From the NCBI GenBank assembly GCA_001972305.1, contig BDDD01002399.1, positions 123,085 to 187,084 on the forward strand: a DNA stretch of 64,000 bases, given 5' to 3'. This document shows positions 11,135-22,870 of this stretch, piece by piece. The position numbers and the translations under genes are program-made. Under the pieces are notes generated by a model. It did not search any database, had not been told where the DNA came from, and worked only from the letters and a program-made list of their open reading frames with translations. Position 1 is the first letter of the stretch. Every line of letters begins with the position of its first letter. The stretch comes from Cephalotus follicularis. Lineage: Eukaryota; Streptophyta; Magnoliopsida; Oxalidales; Cephalotaceae.

Positions 11135-11480
11135 TTACATTCTGAATAGGTGGGGAAATGTCTCCCTCATTTCTTCCTCACGCTCCCACGTAGCTTCCTC
11201 CGCTCCGTGAAAACGCCACAGCACTTTGACAATAGGGATGGTCTTGTTCCTTAGAACCTTTTCCATTCTATCCACAATCCTTGTCGACCTTTCCTCATAT
11301 GTCAATCTCGGGCTAATGAACCCCGGGTCGTAGCTCAAAACGTGATATGGGTCGGGTACGTACTTCCGTAGCATGGAGACATGAAATACGTTATGCACGT
11401 CCGACAAACTAGGCGGTAGTGCAATCTAGTATGCTACCTCCCCCACTCTCTCCAGTATCTCGTAAGGTCCAATATACCTT
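11135..11480 (-). pseudogene. Chromodomain and integrase C-terminus, chromovirus C
   Basis: The 90-codon open frame at 11135-11407 starts in the HNVFHVSMLRKY region that follows the integrase GPY segment. It ends with VKVLWRFHGAEEATWEREEE and MRETFPHLF, the aromatic pattern of a plant chromovirus chromodomain. In this family the chromodomain directs integration to marked chromatin. Upstream on the same strand the frame is broken by a stop near 11430, where G has an open codon. The fragment is the end of a former Gag-Pol polyprotein. Confidence 0.85.
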
Positions 11481-11557
11481 GGAGCCAACTTCCCTTTGAG
11501 GCCAAAACGGTGTATCCCTTTCGAAGGTGAGATCTTCAGGAAAACATGATCCCCCTT

Positions 11558-12450
11558 CTAAAACTCTAGCTTTCTCCTCTTGCTATCGGCGTAGCTCTTC
11601 TGCCGACTTTGTGCAGCTAGCAATCTCTTCTTGATCATCTCCACTTTATCAGTGGTCTCTTGTACTAAGTCTGGTCCAAGCACTTGTCTTTCACCTACTT
11701 CATCCCAGCAAATAGGTGATCTGCATTTCCTCCCGTATAAAGATTCATAGGGAGCCATTCCAATGCTGGTGTGAAAAATGTTGTTGTAAAAGAACTCAAT
11801 CAATGCTAGATGATGCTCCCAACTCCCAGCAAAATCAATCATACAAGCCCGTAGCATATCCTCCAGAGTCTGAATTGTACGCTCGGACTGTCCGTCAGTC
11901 TGTGGGTGAAATGCAGTGCTAAAGTTCAAGGTTGTTCCCATCGCTGTTTGGAACTTCTTCCAGAACCTTGAAGTAAATCTAGCATCTCGGTCGCAGACAA
12001 TACTGACCGGCACCCCATGCAATCTCACTATCTCCCGAATATACAATCGAGCAAGCTTCTCGATAGAATATGTCATGTTCAACGGAAGAAAGTGTGCAGA
12101 CTTAGTGAGTCTGTCCACTACTACCCACACTGCCTCATGCTGATTCCGTGACCTCGGTAATCCTGACACAAAGTCCATGGTCACATGCTCCCATTTCCAT
12201 TCAACCACTGGTAGCGATTGTAGCAGTCCCGCAGGTTTCTGATGTTCAACCTTCACTCTCTGACAGGTCAAACATCTTGCTACATATTAAGCAATTTCCC
12301 ATTTCATACCACTCCACCAGTAGTTCTTCTTCAGGTCGTGCCACATCTTGGAACTTCCTGGGTGAACACTGTATCTCGATTTGTGAGCTTGTTGCAGTAG
12401 CTCATTCTTGATGCTCTTGTCATTCGGAACATATATCCTCCCTCGGAACC
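11558..12450 (-). pseudogene. Integrase, chromovirus C
   Basis: The 237-codon frame at 11558-12271 contains the catalytic D-D-E set of retroviral-type integrases: the first Asp in HVTMDFVSGLP, the second in SIVCDRDARFTSRFW, and the Glu in TDGQSERTIQTLEDML. The zinc-binding N-terminal part (VHPGSSKMWHDL-like and CLTCQRVK) lies at about 12245-12420 and is separated by a stop near 12285. The frame ends at a stop near 11558, just before the GPY segment. The equivalent frame in G is open further at both ends, so the breaks are private to C. Confidence 0.92.
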
Positions 12451-13140
12451 TCAATAGCCATCAGTATGAATGGAGAACTCAGAATCAGCGTCTAGGTTCT
12501 CACGAATACTCCACAGTTCAGAATCACTATGCTGAGCAGTCAGAATACGTTCCAGAAGTTCCGGTTGTGCTCTCATACTTGTCACAATAACTCCTCGGGA
12601 AACCATGAACGGATTCCATCTCTGAAATTCCTCCAATAGCTTCCACTGTGAAACCATTGCTCCAGCAATCATTGCCTTGTGACTCAGCGTATCAGCCACT
12701 ACATTCGCCTTTCCCGGGTGGTATTGAATACTGCAGTTGTAGTCATTAAAGAATTCCACCCATTGCCTCTGTCTCATGTTGAGCTCCTTCCTGGAAAACA
12801 AATACTTCAAGCTCTTATGGTCAGTAAAGATCTCAAACTGAGCTCCATAGAGGTAGTGCCTCCATTTCTGCAAAGCAAACACTATGGCTTCCAACTCAAG
12901 ATCGTGTACGGGATAGTTTTCCTCGTACGACTTGAACTTCCTTGACGCGTATCCAATCACCCTACCATGTTGCATGAGTATGCATCCCAATCCTTTCCCA
13001 GAAGGATCCGTATAGACAGTAAATCCCTCATTACCCTCCGGTAATGCCAACACTGGAGCCGAAATCAACCGACTCTTCGATTCTTGGAAACTTGCCTCAC
13101 AAGAATCATCCCACACAAAACTGGACTTCTTCTGAGTCAA
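12451..13140 (-). pseudogene. RNase H, chromovirus C
   Basis: The 229-codon frame carries the Ty3/gypsy RNase H pattern: Asp in [16 protein letters not shown], Glu in [12 protein letters not shown], Asp in [14 protein letters not shown] and the C-terminal [10 protein letters not shown]. Its N-terminal part ([17 protein letters not shown]) is the reverse transcriptase to RNase H connection. It is separated from the RT frame by one stop near 13183 and runs to a stop near 12451 in the linker before integrase. Confidence 0.92.
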
Positions 13141-13182
13141 CTGTGTCAGTGGTGTAGCAAGCTTCGAAAACCCCTTGATGAA

Positions 13183-14512
13183 TCACCTGTAGTAGCCAGC
13201 CAATCCCAAGAAACTACGAACCTCAGTAGCGTTTCTCGGTTGGGGCCAATCAACAATACTTTCTATCGTCAATGGATCGACAGACAATCCTTCACTCGAC
13301 ACAATGTGGCCTAAGAAAGTCACATGATCCAGGGAAAATTCGCACTTGCTGAATTTTGCATATAGCTGTTCTTTCCGTAGTGTCTGCAGTACGATTCTCA
13401 AGTGCTGCATGTGTTCCTCAATCCTCTTTGAATAGATCAGGATGTCATCTAGCAATATAACGAAAAACTGGTCAAGATAAGGTTGGAACACTTTATTCAT
13501 CAAAGACATGAAGGCTGCAGGAGCATTTGTAAAACCAAACGGCAGTATCCGAAACTCGTAGTGCCCATATTTGGTTTGAAATGCGGTTTTCTCCACATCA
13601 CCCTCTCTGATCCTCAACTGATGATAACCTGTTCTTAGGTCAAGTTCGGAGAATACAGTTGAGCCTTGCAATTGGTCGAACAACTCCTCAATATGTGGCA
13701 GAGGATACTTGTTCTTCACAGTCACCTGATTTAACAGCCTATAATCAATGTATAGCCGCATCGATCCATCTTTCTTCTTCACAAATAGAACCGGTGCTCC
13801 CCATGGTGATACACTCGGTCTGATAAAACCCTTGTCGAGATAATCTTGTAACTGAATCTTCAACTCCTTCAGCTCAGCATGAGCCATTCTGTATGGTGCT
13901 CTGGATATAGGAGCAGTTCCAGGCAACAACTCAATACTGAACTTGATATCTCTCTCCGGTGGCAACGAAGTGAGTTCATATAGAAACACATCAGGAAAAT
14001 CACATACAACAAGCACTTGTTCAATACTAGGCGTACCTTTCGTGTGATCAATCACATACGCCAAATAGCCCTCACATCCTTGTTTGAGATACTTCTGTGC
14101 TCGAGTATATGAAATGATCAGAGCAGTAACATTCTTCCCTCCGATAAACTTGCACTCAGTCCCATCTTGCAGATAAAATGTCATCATCTTGTTGTAGCAG
14201 TCAACACAAGCATGATGAGCATACAGCCAGTCCATCCCCAAGATTATATCGAAATCCCAGATAGGTAACACTATCAGGTCAGCAGATAATTCAATTCCAG
14301 CTACCATGATCTCACAGTCTTTCATAACAGTATCAGATAGAAGACAAGTACCTGCAGGAGTACTCGCTTCCAAAACATAAGGTAGTCTAGAAGTAATGCC
14401 ATGCAAATTGCGAGCAAATTCCTATGCAATGAATGAATGCGTCGCACCAGGGTCAATCAATACATGAGCTAATATGCCAGATATGTAAATAGTACCTCCT
14501 ACAACAGTAGTA
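13183..14512 (-). pseudogene. Protease and reverse transcriptase, chromovirus C
   Basis: The main frame (13183-14406, 407 codons) covers the end of the aspartic protease and the RT. The protease active site VLIDPGATHSF lies just upstream, before a stop near 14424. RT motifs in order are [15 protein letters not shown] (about residue 210), [16 protein letters not shown] (about 250), [13 protein letters not shown] (about 290) and the catalytic [11 protein letters not shown] (about 315), where most relatives have an aromatic or Ile before the two Asp. The frame ends at GLAGYYR then a stop. It copies element RNA in the virus-like particle in living relatives. Confidence 0.93.
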
Positions 14513-14514
14513 GA

Positions 14515-15723
14515 TTATGGCACATCATCTTTAGATAAGGTATAGACCCTACCTTTAACAATTCCCTTTCCGGTGTCTCTCCGCGGTTGAGCTCCCGCAA
14601 CACTACCACTAGCACCAGCACTTCCCTGTTGGCCGCGTGCTTGCTCCCTCATCATCAGAAAACTATTCATGATGTGATCCTGCGAACCACACCTCAAGCA
14701 TTTTCCCATCTTTTTCCAGCATTCGGTCTCATTATGATTCCGACGACCGCAAAAAGTACATCCACCCGCATTCTGTTGACTGTTTCGGCTCGGAGTCCTT
14801 GACCATGAATTTCTGCGTCGAGAACCTCCTTGACCTCTGTTGTCAGACTTTGTTGACTTAGCAGGATTATTACTTCCCTGCCCTTGTGACTGTACGGCCC
14901 TCGATTGATTAGTACGACTCTGTTCTACCCTTCTCTCATTCGCGTCAGCCTCCAGAATCATTGCTCTCTCAGCAACATCAACAAAAGTGGTCAGCTACAA
15001 CATCAAAAATTTAGATCTGATGTCAGGTTGAAGGCCTTTCAGGAACCTCCGCATCATCCGTGACTCACCCTCCACAAGATAAGGTGTATGCCTCACTAGC
15101 TCCATGAATCTAGTCTGGTACTGAGCAACCATTATCTCTCCTTGACGTAACTCCATCAGTTCAGTCTCTCATCGGTCACGCTCAATCTGTGGTACATAAG
15201 CCTGAAGAAACTCGGACTGAAATCTGTCCCGAGTCCTGTCAAGTCCACGGGCTTCCCATTTTGCTTCAGTCCTTTCCCACCAGTAAGTAGCCTCGCCCCA
15301 TAGGCGGTACACAGCAAAACTGAGTTTCTGCTCATCGGTACACTCCATAGCAGCAAATATCCTCTCCAGGTCCTTAATCCATCGTTCGGCTACAGTCGCA
15401 TTCAGTTCACCATTGAATGTCGGAGGATTCTGTCTCATGAACCGCTCCAGATCTCGGCCAAATCCACTAGCATGACAAGCTTCATGTGCTTGCTGATATG
15501 TACGGTTAGCCTCGTACATTTACCGAATCTGTTCCATGTTTGCTGAATTCGCTTGCATCTGCTACTGGAAAAGATCAGCCAGGTGGTCAAAATTACTCCT
15601 CTCGTCATGCGCTGGAGGAACATTCACTCCTTCATTCATTGGCGGATCATTTTCAGGTGCTGGCAGAGCATTAATCCCCTCGTTGACTCTACGCCTTCCC
15701 CTTCTTCCTCTTCGGAGATCCAT
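14515..15723 (-). pseudogene. Gag, chromovirus C
   Basis: The likely start is the ATG at 15723, giving MDLRRGRRGRRR, the same start as in G at 38706. Capsid-like sequence lies at 15169-15519 (AVYRLWGEATYWWE, FQSEFLQAYVP). The C-terminal part at 14515-14961 is basic and ends with two zinc knuckles: CTFCGRRNHNETEC is intact, while CLRCGSQDHIMNSF has lost its final Cys (G keeps it). Stops near 15168, 15000, 15520 and 15572 break the frame. Gag packages element RNA; this copy cannot make a full protein. Confidence 0.9.
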
Positions 15724-15812
15724 TCAGTTTCCTATATAGAATGACATAATCATTAGGAAACAACTCAACTAACTTCCGGGAAACTTATCCCAACTTAGCA
15801 TATATGGAATAT
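15724..15812 (-). other. Untranslated leader of chromovirus C
   Basis: About 90 bp separate the primer site from the presumed gag ATG at 15723. I see nothing else in it. Confidence 0.6.
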
Positions 15813-15824
15813 GCTCTGATACCG
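15813..15824 (-). other. Primer binding site of C (initiator tRNA-Met type)
   Basis: On the minus strand it reads CGGTATCAGAGC, three bases inside the 5' LTR end. The usual plant site for initiator tRNA-Met is TGGTATCAGAGC, so only the first base differs. Confidence 0.88.
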
Positions 15825-15827
15825 TGC

Positions 15828-17708
15828 TGTCACACCCCGCCTTTCCCAAATTACGTTGGACAAGCATATATGGTGATATCATAAAAAAGTTTAATAATAT
15901 TCCAGCATTCCAAACAACAATTCATAAATAAAATTTGTGGAAGCATTCGATAACCGGAATATAAATACAAGTCATCCGCACGCATCCCATACTACGTGCA
16001 GGCATAATCCAATAATTATCCTTAACATAAGGAAAAATACTACAATACGGGGTATGAGCCGTTCATTACAAATTACAGTACATCGTAAAAGAAACAACAA
16101 CCTTAAGTCGAATAACAGAAGCTCTCCAAGCTTCAGCAGCAATCTCCAAGTCTTCACTTAATCTGAAATTGTAGGGGTTAGCCGTTGTCCTCACTTGGCG
16201 AAGTAGGAAGATAATGCATGCTAAGGAATATATGAATGCAACATGTATGACAGTTTATATTTAAAATAACATTTAAAAGAGCCAATATATAAGCAACCAT
16301 GCCAAGTGGCCATAAACAATCCATATGCAAGAATACCGCACAAGGGTACAATCGATTCATCCTGGTTTGGGTGTCACATGTCGCTATCTCCTAGCTCCGA
16401 CTGCGCACCACCTAACTATCACCTTAAACTCCGAGATGATAGAACAAGTAACATTTACTACCGGCGTTGGCAGGTAGTTTAACAAATAAAATCTGAAATG
16501 CAGAAAAGTTTAAAAGATACTCTGGCCAACTCCTGGAACCCAGGATCCCTAACGAAGTCGGTGACCACAGCCATCACTCGACTACCGGCAACATAGACAA
16601 ACAATTCAAGCATTTCAATAATAATATTACATATATCAGCAATATGCAATATAAAAGTTGTTTTCTTTAGAAACATATAACAATTCATTTATCGTACATC
16701 TCATAGGAGGAAAACGATATCAATACAATAATGCTTCTCGATTTGGAGAACAAAACAGGTAGTACCTCTCATAGGAGGAAAATCAATAATTTCTTTGAAC
16801 AATAGGTTTTCATTTGTAAATGATAGTTGATATCATAATTTGGGTACATAGCCCATAGTTGGTTTCAATCATTGAAATATAAGTGGTTTTCTTACTCCCA
16901 TATTACCATTCCAAATCAATTCTAAAATTGTTAACCTTAACCATGTTAACAGAAGGTATTCAACATCTTCCTAGTCACACTATCATCAAATTAACAGTGA
17001 GTACGAATGGGAAACTTACCAGGAGAAGTCCAAAGCTTCCAAGTCCCCTTTTGCACTCTAAGCTTTCAATTCCCACTTTGAGCTCACCAAATCCTCAAAT
17101 GCAAGCTCCAATAATTCCAGCAACTCTCCTCAATATTCAGTGTTTCTAAAACTCACTCTCAGCTCATGCACAGCTGATATAGGGCTCAGGGACCTTGAAT
17201 TCGCCAGAGTCCTTTAACTCCTCCTTCTCTCATCACATGCACTTCTTTTCTCAATTCTTTCTATCTCTTTCTCACCTTTCTATCTATTGATTCTTGCAGG
17301 ATGCAAGTCTGAAATTATTGCAGATGGAATAGAGGACATGCAAGGCACTCCCCTTGCATGTTATGGCAGCTGGTGACACGTATTTCCCATGCATGCCACC
17401 TCTAGAACAATTGGCATCACTGTCTCTGCGCCTGCCAGGTGCCTGATCTGTGCAATTCCAGTCGACTGGATGCATTGGGCAGTCGACTGTCCACTCACGC
17501 CTCAGACAGTCAACTGTTCTCCTGTGACAGTCTACTGTCTGTGGCTGTTTTAGGGTTTCTTAAGCTTGATACTTCACCAATTGTACATCCATTCATCCAA
17601 AGCAATTACCAATCACAATTTTATAATAATTGGACATTAAATTCAAATGAGTGTACATTTTATTAATCAATATTACAATGTACACGAATTGAATTTGCGG
17701 TTATTACA
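15828..17708 (-). mobile_element. 5' LTR of chromovirus C, internally deleted
   Basis: It runs from TGTAAT (17708, minus strand) to GGGTGTGACA (15828). Compared with the 3' LTR it lacks 901 bp: the sequence jumps at 16886 from the equivalent of 9365 to the equivalent of about 10267. After that deletion and the 34-bp loss at 8341, the two LTRs have the same net length. The deleted piece includes one of the two palindrome arrays. Confidence 0.9.
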
Positions 17709-18967
17709 CATACTCTAAGGATCAACATTTATCAGGGGACTACTGGTACTGTATCAATCACAAGCACATTCCACACACGCACATGCACAAATCATACTCA
17801 CACACTTCCATAGCCGGAACCACCTCGGTAAGCACAAATAACAACTTCGTTGAAGATCCATCAACGCGGTCATGGGCCACAGGACTGTACACATCCCTCA
17901 TATACGCATATAGATACCCACTTCCAGAGCACCGCATGAACATCGGTAGAAGGGCAATGCAAGCACTCCTTCCCCGACAATCACACGTTGGCGCACCTCA
18001 CTACATGAACATCGATCGAGGGGCTACGCAAGCCCACCCTCGTAGGCAATCACGAGCTCATAACTACACCATATGAACATCGATCGAGGAGCTACCTCGT
18101 CGGCAATCACGTAGCGTTGGTACCGTCCATTGGGCCCGCGAATCACCGCTCAGCTCTACCCTTGACGAGATGGCAGAGGAGAACATCAGCTCAGAGGTAA
18201 GTGTATCACTACTTAGACCATCTCGTGCCGGCAATCTCATGCCCAAGGACTCCATTATGGCCTGACTAGAGAAGATAGCGGATCCTCGGCTACCCCCACA
18301 CATCATTCCATCATAGACCACTGAAATGAGCAGATCCGAGATTGGAACCCAGGCACAGTCACACTCAACAGTTCATCATGGACAATGGCACTGCTGAATG
18401 GAATAGGGATCGAACGCCCATTCCTCCATGAACAACAATAAGTCTCATACATAACCTAGTAACCAGTACCCGTGGACAACAACACATGATATCAAAATAA
18501 TGCATGAATACTTAAACAGAAAGGGGGAAACAATAGGTTCAACCCAGGCATAGAGTCCTCAGCTCGGAAACAACAGTATTCACATGCAAAATTAATAAAT
18601 CACAGGAGAAGAAATCCTAGTCGAAGATATTATCATGGAGGGGCATATAAACAGTAAACTCTCAGTTATCAATTGATAGAAAGAAGAACATCCCACTCAC
18701 TAGTATCAGTAGCATTCTCGGCTAGCTTCCTTGTTGTGTACACTCCGTGCCTAGATCCTCCTCTATAAGATCAACACACAACAACTCTTAGCCACCATGA
18801 ATAAACATTTCTGAAGTCATGCATGAACCACATACATCCATGAAAACCAAGGCAAAGCTCTTCCTCGGCCTCATAGATCGTCTCAACACCAACAAAGCAA
18901 CGTACCACAACGTACCGAGGAGGACTCTTACCTGCTAGACCCGTAGACGGGTAAGGAAAGTCCCAAC
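17709..18967 (-). mobile_element. Solo LTR A, third segment
   Basis: This segment is homologous, inverted, to 61655-62935 in copy A2 (for example the stretch around 18365-18420 against 62225-62290). It lies between chromovirus C and copia E1. Repeated GAACATCGATCGAGG-like units occur at 17939-18100 (three copies, about 70 bp apart). No coding frame is recognisable. Confidence 0.8.
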
Positions 18968-21543
18968 TGTTGGAAACCTGGCAAGGGTTCCTGGTCAATT
19001 TGGTCCTAGGACACAAGTGTGTATAATTTTAAATTTTTCAAAAAGACCAAAACAACTAGTCCTTGTCCACAATTACATCTTAGTTAAAGATAGAAAAGCC
19101 TAGGATCTCCGTTTAATTAACAATCGAACTAAAACTAGATCAAGCATGCACATAAAGATAAACAGAAGACGCGTCGGTAACAAAAAAGGGAAAGAGGGAA
19201 GCAATCATACCAACGTTGGAGGCTCCACCACTTTGCCGCTACACGCTTGCAGTAGCAAATGCCGGTCACCGGTAACACCGCTGGTTTTCGGACATTCCAC
19301 GTTTGGTCAGAACTTGACACCAACGGACTCGAAAAAGATAGCTTAACCCGAAACTGAAGGAGACTTGCCTGGAACCGCCCCGGAACACGGCGGCCAGAGG
19401 CGGTGACTCACTGAGTTCGGACTCAGTGAGTCTCGGTAAACACGCCATTGACCGAACTTCATATATGTGGACGCTAACACCCCGACAAACACACTGGTGA
19501 CCGAGACTCAGCGAGACTCGGCCAGGAATGCCAAGAACGACTGACGGCGAGTTACGGGGTTGACTCGAAGTACGTCACCAGCGGCGGCCAAGCCACCAAA
19601 TGGCTCAGCGAACCCAGCCCGACACACCCCAACCCAACACTCGCTGTGACTCAGCGCGGAACGCCAAGTCATAGCAGCCCGACGCGTCAACTCGCCCGGT
19701 TGACTCACCAAACGCAAAACGGCCGGAAAACGAACGGGAAACGCAAAACAAAGATCAAAATGGATAGAGCCATAGATTGGCTCTACCCACTGTGATCAAT
19801 GGCGGTGGAAGAGACGCCAGGAGCAAGCAGTGGCAGAAAACGCAATCTACCGCCAGGGAGAAAAGAGAGGAGAGGGAGGGAGAAAACGGGTAGGAGAGGG
19901 GAGGAGGCTTACCGTGGAAGGTCGCACGCCTCTTCCCGGGCACCGGCGCGAAGCGCCGCCATCTTCTCCGGCCAGAAACGGGTCCCCTGCGCGCAACGCA
20001 CAAGTCAGGCTCTCTCTCGGCTAAAGCGCACGCCAGGTGCCGGGAGAGAATGTAAGGCAGAGAATGGGAGAGAGTGTGAGAGAGATTAAGAGAGAGATTT
20101 TAAAAATAGAGTTTAAAATGCATTTTTGACTTAATAAATAAGTCTCTCTCTTTCTCTCTTAACTTTCTTTTCTCCTTTAATTAAAATCTCTTTCAATTTT
20201 AATTTTGTTTCTCCTTTTTGTAAATTAAAGACTCGCTCTTTAATTTTGATTTAATAAAATTAAATCATGCTCCGGCTTCTAATCTCTTATATATCAAGAT
20301 GACTATTAGTGGAATGGAAAACAAAACATTAATGTCAAAATAATATATACTATTTAAAAACTAGATTTACCACCAAGCGAGCATGTGTGCAGAATGCGTC
20401 ACTTTTCCAATAATCAGGCGGGACCTGAAAGTTCGGTGGATTTTCGGTACGTTGATAAATTTGTCAGAACATCCCTAAGTTCTGGTACGACTATCCAACT
20501 AATAGTCCCGGTGTGATCTATAATCACCCCCGAATTCGCAGACCAAAAAGCACCACGTATATCATCCGTTAACCGGTTCCCCAGTACTTTATAACTATCA
20601 TCGATTTGCGTCCCAAGTATCCTTCATCATCTCGGCTCTGACCGCGGACTAGGGTTTGGATAAATGTCAACCCTAGGTAAAACTGCGATAACTATAATTC
20701 TTTGAATGCACTGAGACTATGGGAGATATCCCCGGAAACCTCTCGTACCCAATCTCCCAACACCGGCCTGTAATTTTAAGTCTTCAACGGTCATAGATGT
20801 TATAGAGCCTATAACCCTCAACACAGGTGTGTCGATCCCATCTTGCGTACTCGCCCACACATCTCAATGCATCTCCCACAAGGCACAAAGACAACCCTTT
20901 TGCCAACACGTGGCTAGTACTAGGGAAGGCGGAAATCAAAGCCAAGCAGTTTCTACACAATGTATGCCAGCCGCTCAGGTCTAACGATACAACGTAAATC
21001 ACATGTGATCTACTAGTCAACTTTGACTAAGTGCTACCGCGATAATAGGAACTCTATTGATAGAGGTATTGACTCTCCAAATAGATAACTTATGGTGGGT
21101 CGGTTCATTGTTGTGCCTCTACACGCACCCCGCATCAGCTTTAGGGTAAAACCCAAATGGCAATGAGATGATCCATCCTCATTTACCATTCGGAGTAAGC
21201 ATAACATGGCAAGTCTTTGTGGTTCATCAATTGCCCTAAGAAAGTGAACCTATGACTTGGAACTTTTGTCACAAGGGAGTGAGGATCTCATTCTCATAAC
21301 CTCTCAGGCACGAGATCCAACCCTTTACGGACAGTGCGCTATATGTGTATTCTGTTGACATGGTGATCAACTGATCCGTAGAGATGGTATGGGATAATAC
21401 ATATAGCCAGATGCCAATCTTTTACTGAAAATGCATAATAAAACATGAATGGAACTAAGAATGTACGATTCAAGAGTGTGTCATATGTCAACAACATATG
21501 TCTACAGCCTTCTCCTGGCTTGTAGGGACACCCTAATGTAACA
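18968..21543 (-). mobile_element. 3' LTR of copia E1
   Basis: On the minus strand it begins TGTTACATTAGGG and ends CCAACA; 2576 bp. It contains a GC-rich block (19370-20060) and a CTCTCT/GAGAGA-rich block (20040-20230). About 600 bp from its upstream end lies a well conserved block (20640-21310) that recurs in copia LTRs E3, E5 and 59362-61339. Open frames inside it are not proteins I recognise. Confidence 0.9.
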
Positions 21544-21556
21544 ATCTCCCACTTGG
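21544..21556 (-). other. Polypurine tract of copia E1
   Basis: On the minus strand it reads CCAAGTGGGAGAT, directly before the LTR start TGTTACATT. This is the usual plant copia form. Confidence 0.88.
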
Positions 21557-22870
21557 CCCTCCTGCCACGAAGACCTCCAGCCTAAGCATATCGCACTCTA
21601 GCACTGCTCATGGCCTTGGTCAGTGGGTCTGCTAAGTTCGCTTCTTGTGCGACTCTCTCTATGGTGACATCTACTCTCATGATGTCTCTTATATTTCCTC
21701 AATAACATCTCTCTTGAGACGTTATATTCATTTATGATCTCCATGATCAAATGATACCGTTGTTGCATATGTTTGGGCGGTAATGAGACCCAAGTTCCAA
21801 GGTTTGTGCAAAGCCCCATCGTCGTCCCTATGCTGCATAACTGGACAACGATGGAAGGAACCTCATAAAGTTCCACAATGAACATTCGCAGCCAAACCGG
21901 CTACCATAACCGGTATCACAGGTTGCAACATACTTTTTTTCTCTGGTGAAGTCTGCAGTCCTTGACTGCCACAAACTCCTCCCAGTCACACAGCACTTCC
22001 ATTCAGGATCAACACATATCCTGAAATGAATTTGTGATCATCCGGATCACAATTGAAACTAGAGTTAACCCAACTCTTACGTCTCAATTTACTATATTCT
22101 CCATGTGTCAAGAAATAATCATGAGTCTTTCACAAGCATTATCCCAATGTCTCTTGCAGGGACTGGACTAAAATCGACTAGCCAGACCCTTAGGCATATT
22201 GACATCATGATCAGTACAAAGTATGGCATGCATGATGGAGCCTATTACCGAAGCATAAGGTTCTCTATTCATGCGTGTCCCCTCCTCGTAAGTCTTAGAA
22301 GACATCCTCTTGGAAAGGTGAATTCCTTGGCTAATTGGCAGTAAGCCATATATGGAATTCGTTCCATACCATTTCAGCACTCTGCTAATGTACTGGCTTT
22401 GGGAAAGTCCAAGCAATTTACTCGATCTACTCCTTAGATCTTCATTCTCTAAAACATAGAAAGCCTCTCCCAAATCCTTTGTGGAGTAGTTCTTTCTTAT
22501 TTGTACTTCGACATACCTACATCATTCTCTATATGTAGTCTGTCTTCTACATATAACGCCAAGATAGTGATTTCTAGGTTATCCTATTTCTGGTAGACAT
22601 TAGGCTTATCCATATCTTTGATAAAATCAAAATGGATATTTCAGCTACGGGTTGCTTGCTTAAGGTCATAGACCTTTGGATCTTGCACCGCTTGTGCTAA
22701 TGGTCCTCGGATGTAAACCTCTCGGGTTTGGGACATAAAAATGTCCTCTTCAAGATAGTCACTCTTGCAGACTATCTTGACATCCATTTGTCATAGCTCA
22801 TTATCACAGTGAACGACAAAAGCAAGCATAATCCGAATGGACTAAAGCATTGCAACTGGTCAGAAAGTTT
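21557..22870 (-). pseudogene. Copia reverse transcriptase C-terminus and RNase H, E1
   Basis: The best frame, 22168-22473, contains GEAFYVLENEDLRSRSSKLL, LGLSQSQYISRVLKWYG, and PYASVIGSIMHAILCTDHDV, the segment that follows the RT core in plant copia elements. The RT catalytic region is still visible in broken frames near 22520-22720 (ALYVEDRLHIEND where relatives have YVDD). The RNase H end with a degenerate form of the DPLTKA motif lies near 21605. Frameshifts and stops are frequent, so no functional enzyme is possible. Confidence 0.8.

Larger units (their letters stand above)
8341..17708 (-). mobile_element. Chromovirus C (Ty3/gypsy, Tekay/Del-like), complete but decayed
   Basis: This 9.4-kb element has two LTRs, a primer site, gag, protease, reverse transcriptase, RNase H, integrase, chromodomain and a polypurine tract, all on the minus strand. 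It sits inside solo LTR A. The upper flank at 17709 joins A cleanly. The lower end has lost about 34 bp of the LTR together with about 250 bp of A, so no target duplication remains. By eye the LTRs are about 97% identical, so the insertion is fairly recent, yet the coding region has many stops. Confidence 0.9.

Noticed and set aside
11135..15723. Endogenous plant pararetrovirus (caulimovirus-like)
   Set aside because: The initiator tRNA-Met site would fit, but the element has LTRs, an integrase with the D-D-E set and a chromodomain, which those viruses lack.
15813..15824. tRNA-Met-like sequence as a tRNA gene
   Set aside because: Only the 12-base primer-site complement is present (also at 26599-26610), next to LTR ends; no cloverleaf can be built.
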